A stretch of 64,000 nucleotides of DNA, taken from contig NC_089501.1 in assembly GCF_036850765.1 (NCBI RefSeq), forward strand, positions 16,716,997-16,780,996, in the 5' to 3' direction. This stretch comes from Saccopteryx bilineata. Its lineage: Eukaryota; Chordata; Mammalia; Chiroptera; Emballonuridae. Positions 43,001-54,790 of the stretch are shown one piece after another. Position 1 is the stretch's first letter, and the number at the start of each line of letters is the position of its first letter. Position numbers and translations under genes: made by a program. Below the pieces are notes generated by a model, which saw nothing but the letters and a program-made list of their open reading frames with translations, had not been told where the DNA came from and did no database searches.

Positions 43001-45313
43001 TCTGAATAAATGTTTTGAGAACATGCATCTTATTCTACAAGTCATTTACATTAAAACTGCTTTGCCCCTAAACAGTAAGCACTAAATAAAACTACACTGA
43101 TATTTTTAAAAAGAAAGAAATTTCACATAATTACTCTGCATTTGTTTACAGGATGTGGATATTATAATGATTTGCTTGGCCCTATGCAGTGATTTCAAAA
43201 TGTAATTATAACCATCATACATTTTCCCTTCATTCTCAGGTTCAGCTGAAATGTTGAACTTCATTAACCTTGTTGGAAAACTCAAAATATAATAAAATGG
43301 CTTTTTAATGTTTCCTGTACCCCTGATTTAGATAAAACTGAAATTCAAAGCAAAATGGAACTGAGACCAGACAACACATACATTTGTGGAATTAAGACCA
43401 TAGTGTAATTTCATGCCATAGTGACTCTATCAGACTCACAGTAGCACAGGGTAATAATACTCTTGGGGAGAAGAGCAAGTATATATAATCACAAAGTTTC
43501 CATTTAATTACACTTATATAAGCAATCAAACTTTATGCCATTTTTTGGTTAGTCTAAACCTGTATATTTCTTTCCAGTGAAAGGCAGACTTTGCCTGTGA
43601 CCTACTCACTGCACCTGTTGGGTGGTTAAGTCAAAGGACGTAAGATAGAACTTGTTTTATTGTGTCAGTGGATGGCCTTCTCAGTTTTCAGTATTCTTGC
43701 CAAAGTTTTATCATTCACCTGCCAATCATCCTAATGAGATGTACCTGGTCATTTAATTGAGTAACACTAGAATGTTCCCAGACATAAGCTGCATTCCCAA
43801 TAATACCAAGGATTTTAGGCAGAGAAGCATCATAACTAGATGAGGGCATATAGTGGAAGGAGGCTGAATGGCAGGAAAGGCACTGATCACAGGAACTGCT
43901 TTATGCAAACACAAAAAGAGCTTTTTCAGATTCTTCTCACTGCCCGTTTGCTTTAACTTTGCAGAGAATGATAGCTTCTGGTTTATGTAGAGACAGAGAC
44001 CTGCTGGAAAGAGAAATGTGTTTCTTCCTTGAGAGAAATCCTGGCTTGAATTAAGAAATAAAACATGGACACAGTCTGTTGTAAACTAGAATCTATACCA
44101 GTGATGTTGAAGGGATGAGGTTCTAAGATTCAACACTGCTGTAGAAAAAATAATGTAAGAAAATATATTAAATTTTTAGGAAAATGACTTGTATTTGATG
44201 TGTTTTTATATAATTTATTTTTATTATATCAAATATGGATGACAGTTATAAAATATTTACCATGTTCTTTTAGCTGAGTTTATTTACTCAAGATATAGTT
44301 AACACATAATATTTTCAATTATATCATTACAGAAAATAAAATATCCATATTAATAATGCAAATTTATGATAAAAATTCTCATGTGAAAGCATTTTACTAC
44401 ACAGCCTTTCAAGCATAATGCTTTGCAGGCACTGAAATGCAATTATCTGTGGGCTGAACGACAACTAGTTTCAGATCCTAGAACAACAACAGTATGTAAT
44501 ACAAAAGAAATGACTTCTCCTGCAGGAATCAGAGAGGTGTTTTAGGTATGCAGAACTTAATTATCCTCATTAGAATCAGGCCAAGAGGCAAATCTTTATT
44601 CACATGAGAAGCCCAAAAGTGTTTTTAATGATCACATGGAGAAAATTTGAGTTTCCCAGGTCATCTTTATACAGACTCTTTCTTAGAACTGCATCCTCTG
44701 TTCCAGAAACAAAAATATACAATGATTTTGTTATGAATTCTAGTTATTTTTCTTGACTACATTTTATTCCCACAGTGACCAGGACTGGTGCTATGGCATG
44801 CGAGGTCTAATGAGCAGGGCAGCATAAAACGTACCTTACACTGTTTTATGTTTCTAAATCAGCACTTTCATTCAGATGAATATTGAAGAGACGGCCTGTA
44901 CCCAGAAAAAAACACACCACCAATTTTAATCTCCACTCTTTTTATAAAATATACGACTTTGGACATGATACTGGAAAGCTTTTATTTTATTCATTTGAGG
45001 ACTCTGTATTCTCTTTGTTTGTTCCTAGACTGAACTGTTTCTTAAGGAAAGTAGTTTAAACTTTATAAAAGGTTTAAAGTTTGTTTGTGAATAAAGTGAA
45101 TGAAACAAAGTATAATGGAAGAAAGGTGCTGAGTGAATGTTTGAGGCCTGGAGGAGACAGAAGACTTGTACTCTTTGCTCTCTTAGGTGCTTTTTGTGAA
45201 AAATTACTTATTGCTGATCATTCATTCCTTCTGATAGGGAAGCCCAAAAGTTAGAAATTTGGAATTCGTAATAGTAGCTTTTAGCTGTAATAAATAGAAG
45301 ATATGTAAGGATT
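40049..45313. other. Longest repeat-poor stretch of the window
   Basis: About 5.3 kb without any SINE, LTR, L1 or hAT element that I can recognise, in a window where insertions otherwise occur about every 2-3 kb. No open frame above about 100 codons and no splice-flanked exon that I can support. The part at 44390-44660 looks non-random (see findings). Confidence 0.45.
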
Positions 45314-45330
45314 AAGAAATAGTTAGTCTG

Positions 45331-45696
45331 GGCCCTGGCCGGTTGGCTCAGTGGTAGAGCATCGGCCTCGCATGCGGGAGTCCCAGGTTCGATTCCCAGG
45401 CAGGGCACACAGGAGAAGTGCCCATCTGCTTCTCCACCCCTCTTCCTCTCCTTCCTCTCTGTCTCTCTCTTCCCCTCCTGCAGCCGAGGCTCCATTGGAG
45501 AAAGGTTGGCCTGGGCACTGAGGATGGCTCTATGGCCTCTGCCTCAGGCGCTAGAATGGCTTTGGTTGCGACTGAGCAGCGCCCCAGATAGGTGGAGCAT
45601 CACCCCCTGGTGGGCCTGCCAGATGGATCCTGGTTGAGCACATGCAGGAGTCTGTCTGACTGCCTCCCCGTTTCCAACTTCAGGAAAAAAAAAAAA
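45331..45696 (+). mobile_element. Rhin-type SINE, older subfamily
   Basis: GGCCCTGGCCGGTTGGCTCA head, B box GGTTCGATTCCC, GCTCCATTGGAG, only one CTGGTGGG unit and poly(A). Flanked by AAGAAATAGTTAGTCTG (45314-45330) and AAGAAATAGTCTG (45697-45709). The right copy lacks four bases of the left, so the left copy probably gained a TAGT repeat or the right lost one. Confidence 0.92.
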
Positions 45697-45839
45697 AAGA
45701 AATAGTCTGCTTGCTATTCTCTCTTAATGGCTCCCTGGCCTTTCCTCTGAAATGGAAGTAGTTGTTTAACTTTGTAGGAATGGGGGCGGGATTTACATTG
45801 GGAAGGGACCTAACAATTAGGGGAGTTTAAATCATAATA

Positions 45840-46365
45840 ATTGTTTGTAAAAGCCTAGCCACGGGATCTACTGTGAAAATGTAAGGTTTATAAATTAACT
45901 AGAAACTTAGTTCACCAATCTTAAATCTGAACTTTGTATCCTAAGAAATCAGGGAGTCTTTTCATAGACAATTCACAGATGGTCCCAGAGGTGCCAAATC
46001 CTAGCTGTTCCTAGGAGACACCTGACTCCAGCTGTCTTGAAGATTTACCAAGATCATCAGATAGGACCATTCTGATTGGCCCTGTGTTATGTCAAAACTT
46101 GCAGAGAAGACATTCCTGCAACTGAACCCCACCTCCTATATATTGTTATATAACTTTTATTTATTTTTTTATTTATTTATTTATTTTTGCCCCTTACACC
46201 GTTACTAACAGCTCCAGAACCCTATAAAAACCACCAGCACCAGGATAGTATTAAGGCAGTGCTTTTGGACAGGAGTCCCCTGCCTTCTCAAGTTGCTGCA
46301 GTTTGAATTAAAGATGCTCTTATACCTACTTAGTCACTGCCTCTTGTGAAATAGTCAAAAAAGGG
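45840..46365 (+). mobile_element. LTR of an endogenous retrovirus-like element
   Basis: A TATA box (CTATAAAAA, 46222-46230) is followed about 80 bases later by the poly(A) signal ATTAAA (46307-46312) and a T/G-rich region ending near AAGGGCAACAGACAACACA. An (ATTT)n expansion interrupts it at about 46155-46187. No internal retroviral sequence follows, so probably a solo LTR; the 5' boundary is a guess. Confidence 0.55.
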
Positions 46366-46630
46366 CAACAGACAACACAAACCCTAGCTTGTTCCAGTAA
46401 CACTTCCAAGGAAAAGCTGAAAGTTCACTCTTTCTGTTTCACTGTGTTTGAAGATTAGTAATGTCTTCAAAAACAGCTCAGCTGTTTTTGCTTTTTATCA
46501 CTTCTAATGCATATTTTTGTCAAAGGTTTACAGAGTTTTTGTTTTGTTTTTAATAGCTTTAAGAAGAATTCACACAGATAGATAAGAACTTCTAGACACT
46601 GTTAAGATGTTTTAAAAGTAGATTTTTATT

Positions 46631-47948
46631 GATAAGCGCCATTCTGACTGGTGTGAGGTGATATCTCATTGTGGTTTTAATTTGCATTTCTCTAATGATT
46701 AGTGATGTTGAGCATTTTTTCATATGCCTATTGGCCATCTGTATGTACTCTTTGGAGAAGTGTCTATTCATCTCTTTTGCCCATTTTTGGATTGGGTTGT
46801 TTGTCTTCCTGGTGTTGAGTTTTACAAGTTCTTTATAAATTTTGGTTATTAACCCCTTATCAGACGTATTGTCAAATATATTCTCCCATTGTGTAGTTTG
46901 TCTTTTTATTCTGTTCTTATTGTCCTTAGCTGTGAAAAAGCTTTTTAGTTTGATATAGTCCCATTTGTTTATCCTGTCTTTTATTTCACTTCCCTGTGGA
47001 GATAAATCAGCAAATATATTGCTCTGAGAGATGTCGGAGAGCTTACTGCCTATGTTTTCTTCTAAGATGCTTATGGTTTCACGGCCTACATTTAAGTCTT
47101 TTATCCATTTTGAGTTAATTTTTGTGAGTGGTGTAAGCTGGTGATCTAGTTTCATTTTTTTGCAGGTAGCTGTCCAATTTTCCCAACACCATTTGTTAAA
47201 GAGGCTGTCTTTACAACAAAACAACACAGAATAAGTGCTGGCGAGGATGTGGAGAAAAGGGAACCCTCCTGCACTGCTGGTGGGAATGCAGACTGGTGCA
47301 GCCACTGTGGAAAACAGTATGGAGATTCCTCAAAAATCTGAAAATCGAACTGCCTTTTGACCCAGCTATCCCACTTTTAGGAATATACCCCAAGGACACC
47401 ATAGAACGGCTCGAAAAGGAGAAATGCACCCGCATGTTTGTGGCAGCATTGTTCACAATAGCGAAGATCTGGAAACAGCCCAAGTGTCCATCAGAGGACG
47501 AGTGGATTAAAAAGCTTTGGTACATATATACTATGGAATGCTATTCAGCCATAAGAAATGATGACATCGGATCCTTTACAATAACATGGATGGACTTTGA
47601 CAACATTATACGGAGTGAAATAAGTAAATCAGAAAAAAGAAAAAAAACTAAGATGAATCCATACATAGAAGGGACATAAAAATGAGACTCAGAGACATGA
47701 ACAAGAATGTGATGGCAACAGAGGCGGGAGGTTGGGGGAGGGGGGAGGGGGTGAAGAAGGAGAGAGGGGTTAGGGGAGGGGAGGGGCACAAAGAAAACCA
47801 GATAGAAGATGACAGAAGACAATTTAACTTTGGGGGAGGGGTATACAGCACAATCAAATGTCAAAATAATCTAGAGATATTTTCTCTCAACATATGTACC
47901 CTGATTTATCAATGTCACTGCATTAAATTTAATAAAAAAAATAATAAA
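46631..47948 (+). mobile_element. Twin-primed LINE-1: inverted ORF2 arm plus 3' end
   Basis: 46631 to about 47215 reads on the minus strand as ORF2. A 237-residue frame at 46592-47305 includes [20 protein letters not shown] and FTAKDNKNR, up to [11 protein letters not shown]. From about 47216 to the AATAAATA tail the plus strand continues ORF2 where the inverted arm stops, with GEDVEK in one frame and then [20 protein letters not shown] and YYSAIRNDDIGSF-like [31 protein letters not shown] lies at 46613-46630 and 47949-47966, exact over 18 bp. Both arms are thus one insertion, 5' truncated and inverted. No intact enzyme is encoded. Confidence 0.93.
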
Positions 47949-47966
47949 TAAAAGTAGATTTTTATT

Positions 47967-48999
47967 ATTTTCTTTAAGTTCAGATTATTTCAAAAGTTCT
48001 TGGTAAAATTTCAAATAGATCACTTTTACAGATTAAAAAATATATAGCAATATCAATAAATGTTTATTGAACACATGTAAATTTTCTCTTTTATATCATT
48101 TATCATATTTTCAATTATAATAATTATAAAGGTTATTTTCTTTCACTGTTTGTAATTTAGCATTTCTTATTTTTTTAAGTATGTGATTCTTTAGGAGATG
48201 CAGATCATTCTTCCTTATCCCATCTTTATTTCATATCATTCAGTTTTTCCATCATGTACACCTCACATCCTTGAACTCAAGATTCAGCAAAGACATCATA
48301 ACTTTGAGTAAGTTTAGATTAACCTCAGAGCTTAAAGCAGCAAAGAAATAGCTGTGAAATTTTTGAAATTGTTTTCTATCTTAAACTATGGGAAAATATG
48401 CATTTTGTGTTCTCTTCTGCTTCATGCATTCTGGAATGATAGTTATCACACACGCTGCAACTGTGGAGAATACAATGGGAATATTTTAGCAACAATTCTG
48501 CAATCTGAAGAGGCTTTAGAAAGGCTTCATTATCACTCCATAATGTGGTAAAATCAGAGCTAAAGAACTCAGGATAAAGAGTGATATTTTCTTTCTGTGA
48601 TGGTTTCTATAAAGATTTCAAAGCCTTTCACAGTAAGTACTTTAGCTTCCTGACATGCCTAACCATCTTTCGTATGTCGCATATGAATGTAACTCGGAGT
48701 TAAAGCCCTTTTTTAAAAAACATAGTGAATTGTTGTTCCCTTTCTTCTTAGGATCACCTTAAATTTCCTAACATTTTGTAAATGTGACCCACTCTGTTTC
48801 AGTTACTGCCTGGCATTAAATTTTCATTTTGGAGGGGGTGTGGGCATGACCAAATGAGGCACCAGACTCATATCTCATTTTCAATACCTATAAAATATCA
48901 TTCCCAACACACCCTGCTTCTGTGACCCTTTGATCCTTTTCTGTCTTTCACCATTGCAAATGTTAACCAGGCACAGGTATGGGGCTTATTTGTTTTTGT
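47967..48999. other. Unique sequence
   Basis: No repeat or gene recognised. Confidence 0.45.
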
Positions 49000-49160
49000 A
49001 TTTAACAAATGTTCTGACTCTTCTATACCTGTCAGTGCAATAAAGATACAAACAAGAGAGATAAAGTCTCAGTCCTCATAGAGTTTAGTGTAGTGGGAGA
49101 ATTAGATATTTAAGCCAATAAACTAATACACATGCAATAGGTCAACTGATGATAAGGTGG
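49000..49160 (+). repeat. LINE-2 3' fragment
   Basis: AAAGATACAAACAAGAGAGA, TAAAGTCTCAGTCCTCATAG, AGTTTAGTGTAGTGGGAGAA and TTTAAGCCAATAAACTAATA follow the order of the L2 3' end (ACAAGACAGACAAGGTCC..., CATGGAGCTTACATTCTAG..., CAATAAACAAGTAAA in the consensus as I remember it). Old and diverged. Confidence 0.5.
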
Positions 49161-52100
49161 TTAGGAAAGAATTATGCAGTAGACCTGATGTTGTGTACCT
49201 CTTTCCTATCCCATGCTGGCCCTGGGAACATAGCATTTGTAGAAGTGCCTGTGTTTTAACTGGTCAGGATGTTTTCAGTGCCTGTGGCATTGAACCATAC
49301 TTGTCTGTCTTTCTATCTGTAAAAATAGTATGCTATATAACAGACACTTGCATTCCTTCTGGGTCTGGAGTTTCAGTGATGATCATTGCTGGCTGTCACA
49401 TTATATAAGGTAGTATGTGCCAACCTGAGCAGCCCTCTATGTAAGGTCTGGATTTTGAGACTCAAGCTGATTTCCCTGGGCAGAAGTTCTGCATATGTGT
49501 TGTTGCAGTTTGTTGCTACAGTGTAAGTATGCTTTGTGTAACCCTTAAGGGAGAGAGAGGTCTTCAGAAGTCTGCAGTGCATCTCCAAACTCTACCTGAT
49601 TCATCATTTTCCCATATTGATCCTGCTCTGTAAACTGTTCTATGATAAACTGTAAGCTTGAGAATAACTACATCTGAGTCCTAGGAGTCCTTTCATCAAA
49701 TTACCAAATGAATGGTTGGTCATGGAAACAAAGTATCCCCAAAAATAGTATCAAAGAAAAAAAAGCAGCAGAGTAAGGAGTCAAGGAAGATTATAATGTG
49801 CCGTTTCAGCCTGAATGAAATGAGAGACCAAGTTAAGCAAATATGTGGGGAAATATATTCCAGCTGCATGCAAGAGCAAGTGCAAAACCCATGTACTAGT
49901 AACATGCTTAACGTTTCCAGTGTGGCTACCGCTAAATGAATAAAGAGTTGTGCATACAAGTTAGAGAGATAGTCTAGGCCCAGACAATGTTTAATATAAA
50001 ATAAATCAAAGAAAAACTTATAAAATTTTACTTTTCAATACTCAATTAAGAAATAAAATTATATATTTAAGTTATTTCTATTTAGAAAAGTAAGCTTATA
50101 TATTGGCACATGAAATTTTCCCATTAAATGAATCTGAAATGTCCCTCTATAAGGGAAATTGTAATGAAAGTCTATAAATAACAAAAAGTTTTCCCTTGGA
50201 GTTAAAAGAATAAGAATCATGTAAGTAAGGTTAATGTCCGGTAAGACAAAACCAAAAGATTATCTAAATATGTGACTACAGACTTTGAAAAAAAGCAATA
50301 ACTCAGGTCAATTTTTTTCTGAAGATAATTTCAAAGATGTTTAATTGGCATACTATTTAAGAACTTAGAGAATGTTTGATTCACTGAAATGTAATACTAC
50401 ATAAAATCCTGTTGAACCAAGGGACCAACATTTATTTTACAGAAAATGAGGTGCAGTGTGCACTTATGACAATGGAACCATGGTTCTATTGAATACCACA
50501 AAATCCAGAAGCTGCCACACTACTAGAATAATGACAGACTTTTGAAGTGCACTTGTGAAGTATCGGCTTGCAGGTGACACCTTGTAAGCATGGGAAGCTA
50601 GCCTTCAGAGTGTGTTACGCACCTGGCGCAAGGAAGGGGTTCTTCTTGGGTGGATGCTTATCTCCAAGGGTGCCTGGAGTCATGGTACATACAGATGGCC
50701 AACAGAAGAACAAAACGTAGCAAGTGGTGATTTATCAAGGTCAGTTAAAGTCTGAAAGTCCCCTGGAGGGACTGTGTACTAGATTTTTTGTTTACATTGT
50801 TTTTGAAAACTTACTGAGTGGTGGTCTGTACCTCCAGTGGGGTATAAAACTGCCTTAGTAAACTCAGACCTTGGCTTTCCTGAACAAAGTAACTTGCGTG
50901 CACCTTGGTAGTTCATGATACCAAAGGGAAGCACATTCTCTACAAAAGACCCAGGAACACATGCCTGAAAAGTTTGTTGAGTTGTCTATTTGTTTGCATT
51001 TTCTTTTGCATACCTGTCATATCCTATACCAGTATTAGTGTATGTGAGTACATTTTGTGGATTCTTAGCAATTATCTGACTCTATATGATTTCTTTATGT
51101 TGTAAATTAACAATCATATTATAATACTTTGTACACAAAAAAAGGAGAATGCATGATCTGAGAAGCAAGATGTGAAACTGAGTAATCAACTCGCTCACAA
51201 TGAGGATTCAATCAACTTTTTCATTCATTAATTAAATCAATATTTATTGAGGATGTATTAACAGATATTGTCATATAACATCATACAACAGAAATATTGT
51301 GATCAAAGGCATACTTTTCTGAAAACATAAAACTTGCATCTAATGGGGAGGTAAATATTGAACTACTTAAATTATTTTGTAATTGGTATAAGTGCTACAA
51401 AGACATTGTATTTATTATTCATTATGCTCATTTGTATAATCAATGATCATTGAAAATGAATGTTTAATCTTTTCCAGGCCACATGCATGATATGTATGTG
51501 ACATGTATTCATATTATTTAATATGTTCTATGTATAAGATTTTAAATGCACAATAATTAGGCTTCAAAATTATTTCTGTAAATGATTAATAACTCTACAG
51601 AATGTTTTTGAGAGGCTAATAAAAATGCTGATTTTTTTACTTTATTGGCCCTTTTAAAGCCATCTTTAAAGAAACATGCTAAGTAATGATTGAAAAATGT
51701 TCATTTAGACAAGAGATAAAATATTGGTATAGTAAGTAAAACACTCCACATGCTCAAACAAACAGGCTCACATAGTTTTAATCCTTCTTTAAAGGAAACT
51801 ATGACTACAATACAACTTAACTTTATTTTAATATGAGCAATTTTAAAAGAGAACAAAAGAGATTATACTGACCTTTGGAACAATATGGTTACTATTTTTT
51901 ACTTGCTCCTCTGGTTTTATTTCTTGCTGTGACCTGGTGATAGAAAGACAACATAGTAATTTATTATTTTTATTATATAACATTTCATATTGCATAGAGG
52001 TACTGTCATTGAAGAAATTGGCTTGTGCCTCCAGATGCAATAACAAAATGACAGCTTTTATGATGAACTTCTTATTCACCAAGGTTCTGTGTCTGTTCTT

Positions 52101-52845
52101 CTGGTCCTTGGGTAACTGGAAACTAAAAACTACACAATTATATTCATTAGCAAAATAGACATTTTCTTTCTGGCTTTACACTTATCTGCTTGTCAGTCAT
52201 AACTGCCAACAAGTTACTGAGACAAATGATAGCCTGTCACATTATTTGGAACCATATAATATGATAGCTTTAGCATTAATTCCAAAAACCCGATTTAAAT
52301 GGCTCAGTTGTATGACTGTAAATTACAGTGGAAGTCCAAACTGCTTATGGCAACGGGAAGTTTCCTTCATTTAACATTCAACTTGCCATATGCATTATTT
52401 TAACTTAGAAATACAGTGTCATCCCAAATACATGACATCTGCTAGACTTGTGTATAAAGCGATTTAGAAATTACGTGATAGGTTTAAGTAATATTAAAAT
52501 AAAATCCCTAGCTTAACTGAAACATAAAAATTTACCCCCTCATTACTGCATTTTAAATGTGAACACATTGTTTTATAGCAGCACTGTAAAAGTAAAGACA
52601 CTACAATATGTTTTAAAAGTGCAACATTGAGAAAGCAGAGGTAATTAGATAGCTTCCTAGAGATTTAAAATGTGACTCTTTTAATGGCCTTCAGCCATCC
52701 TCAAAGTAATTAATGACAAAAAAAATCTTTGAAGTTGACTTACTGTCAATAAGTGAGCAGTCAGTGATTTAAAAGATTATAGATATTTCATTGTTTCCAC
52801 AATGCAAGGTTTCCTCAAAAGAGAAATTACTTTAAGAAGATGCTT
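49161..52845. other. Mostly unique sequence with weak old-repeat traces
   Basis: A faint L2 resemblance at about 51225-51420 (CAATATTTATTGAGGATGTA ... TAAGTGCTACAAAGACATTG). At 50560-50900 a TATA-like GGTATAAAACTG near 50839 and moderately GC-rich text might be a decayed LTR, but I cannot name one. No gene seen. The part at 52180-52780 is reported as a candidate conserved element. Confidence 0.35.
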
Positions 52846-52945
52846 AATGTTGTATAGTTGGGCACCTGAAACCTATATAATTATATTAACTAGTGTCACC
52901 CCAATATATCCAATTTAAAATTAAAAAAAAAATTAAAAAGAAGGT
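52846..52945 (+). mobile_element. LINE-1 3' tip
   Basis: ATGTTGTATAGTTGGGCACC TGAAACCTATATAATTATAT, then TAGTGTCACCCCAATATATC and AATTTAAAATTAAAAAAAAA: the last ~80 bases of an L1MA/L1MB-like 3' UTR with an A-rich tail. Only the extreme 3' end is present, and a SINE follows in or next to the tail. Confidence 0.65.
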
Positions 52946-53275
52946 GCCCTGGCCAGTGACTCAGTGGATAGAGCATCAGCCCAGCATATGGACGTTCTGG
53001 GTTCAATTTCCAATCAGGGCACATAGAAGAAGTGACCACCTGCTTCTCTCCCTCTCGCTCTCCCCTTCACTTCTTCTTCCCCTCCCACAGCCAGTGGCTC
53101 AATTGGTCCGAGTATGACCCTGGGTGTGCTGAGGATACCTCAGGGTCTGAGTGCATCAGCCTTGGCACTAAAAATAGCTCAGTACTTGAGCATTGGCCCC
53201 AGATGGGGTTACCAGGTAGATCCTGTTCAGGGCTCATGTCTCACTGTCTCCCTTCCTCTCACTTAAAAAAACTTT
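52946..53275 (+). mobile_element. Diverged Rhin-related SINE subfamily
   Basis: TGCCCTGGCCAGTGACTCAG head with tRNA-like boxes (GGGTTCAATTTCC as B box), GAAGTGACCACCTGCTTCTC, CT-rich text and CCAGTGGCTCAATTGGTCCG. A body with GCATCAGCCTTGGCACTAAA differs from the other Rhin copies. It lacks the CTGGTGGG units. A separate, older subfamily seems likely. Confidence 0.8.
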
Positions 53276-53454
53276 AAAGAAAGAATATGCTTAAGCTCTA
53301 CACACTTCTATGAAGACTATTCCAATCTCAACTTAATTTTAGCTATTCAAATGCTTAAAAATATTTCAAAAATATTATTTGATTGAATTCAAATACCAGT
53401 TGCATAGTTTTCTCAATTACTTCTAAATAATTTACATATTTTTATTTTAATAGG

Positions 53455-54147
53455 TGTTGGGCAGATAAAATGTATTATGCTCACTTTGTTAAAGATGACG
53501 TTGCCCACGTGAGGCCATCGCCCAGGTGATATTAATGTGTGTTGAGAATCCTTGTAGCCTGGGGCTTGGTTTTGGGATTAAGCCTTTCCCACCCTTTTTG
53601 ATGTGGGGCGGTACAATCCAATCATGCCTCAGAGAAGTGACTTTGTATTAGGGACTTCCCTACTTTGTATATTGGATTAGAGGTTGTGAAGCTACAATAT
53701 AAAATGGGGGCAGAACAGAGTTTGTGCTCTTGGTTCCTGAGATTATCATTAGAAGAGACAGCAGAGGAGAGCAGAGAAAGGCCACGTGGAGGAGGCCAGG
53801 AGAAGCAGCCAAGATGGTGGAGTGCTGAGTGAGATGCCAGTTTGTGTAGAGTTTGTATCTGGGATAAGGAAGGAGATGGGGAACAGAGGTGAATAAGTCT
53901 GGTGAGCTAGAAACCTTTGATTCTAGGAAACTCGGATAAGTCAGTGGCTTTGTGAGCACTAAATGTGACTGTGTTTTGGAGCCCAGTGTGTGTTCTTACT
54001 TGCCCTCCGGGTGCAAGCTAGAATTAAAGATGACGGCCCATCAGTTCTTGGCTCCGTTGTTTCTTTACCAACTGTCCGAATCCAATGCGAACCTGCATGA
54101 GCCAGGCTGCTGTGATAGTGGCCCTGGCCATGGATCCTGGCTTTACA
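53455..54147 (+). mobile_element. Solo LTR of an endogenous retrovirus-like element
   Basis: 693 bp from TGTTGGGCAGATA to CTGGCTTTACA, beginning TGT and ending ACA as LTRs do, and flanked by the exact 5-bp duplication ATAGG (53450-53454 and 54148-54152). It carries a TATA box (TATAAAA, 53698-53704) and a poly(A) signal ATTAAA (54023-54028), about 320 bases apart, so R or the spacing is long. No internal retroviral genes: it is what recombination between two LTRs leaves. Class not assigned. Confidence 0.78.
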
Positions 54148-54220
54148 ATAGGTTTGTCTTCCCTCTGTTTCATTTTCTGAAGTTCAATGATTATTATTGA
54201 CTGATACATGCCATACTTTC

Positions 54221-54390
54221 TTTTCTTTTTTTTTTTTTAATGTTTTATTTATTGATTTTAGAGAGAGAGGAGGGGAGAGAAAGACAGATAGGAACATCAA
54301 TCTGCCCCTACATGTGCCCTGACCAGGACCGAACCAGCAACTTCTGTACCTCAGAGTGATGCTCCAACCAAATGAGCTGTCTGGCCGGGG
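54221..54390 (-). mobile_element. Ves SINE, reverse orientation
   Basis: T-rich tail, TTTAGAGAGAGAGGAGGGGA, CATCAATCTGCCCCTACATG, TGCCCTGACCAGGACCGAAC, CAGAGTGATGCTCCAACCAA, then ATGAGCTGTCTGGCCGGGG: the mirror image of a tRNA-headed Ves element with GGCCGG at its start. Diverged relative to the short Ves-related copies at 19642 and 35708, and older. Confidence 0.8.
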
Positions 54391-54394
54391 TTGC

Positions 54395-54790
54395 TATATT
54401 TTCAATTATTACCTACCACTTCAAAAGACACTGTGTTTCTTCCCACAAAGTAATTCTTTAAAATACACAATACTTAAACATTACCATTTTTCTCACTAAG
54501 AGTGAAGTTATGAGTATCTGGACTGGGAAGTGCAAACAATTACATGTGAAGTTATTTGAGCATTCTAAGGGTTTAATATAAATATATTTTGGAGAAACAA
54601 AATAGAACCCTTTCTTACTTAGGGTGGTTAATGAGATTAAGGAGAGGAAACATATCGAAGTTTCTAGAATTAGTTTGATTAAATAGTCATTATGGGAAAA
54701 TGAACACTTAAATGTGTGTCTGTTCTGCTAAATTCAGATGCACACAGATCCCTTTAGAATATCAAGTAGAACATTAAACTCAACTGAATT
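54395..54790. other. Unique spacer
   Basis: Nothing recognised. Confidence 0.45.

Noticed and set aside
46592..47305. 237-codon frame as a functional gene
   Set aside because: It is the inverted ORF2 arm of a twin-primed L1, lacking the endonuclease and reverse-transcriptase core; it runs into the other arm's antisense sequence.
38605..54152. A full-length endogenous retrovirus between LTR-like units
   Set aside because: The LTRs at 38605, 45840 and 53455 differ in sequence and no gag, pol or env sequence lies between them; they are separate solo LTRs.
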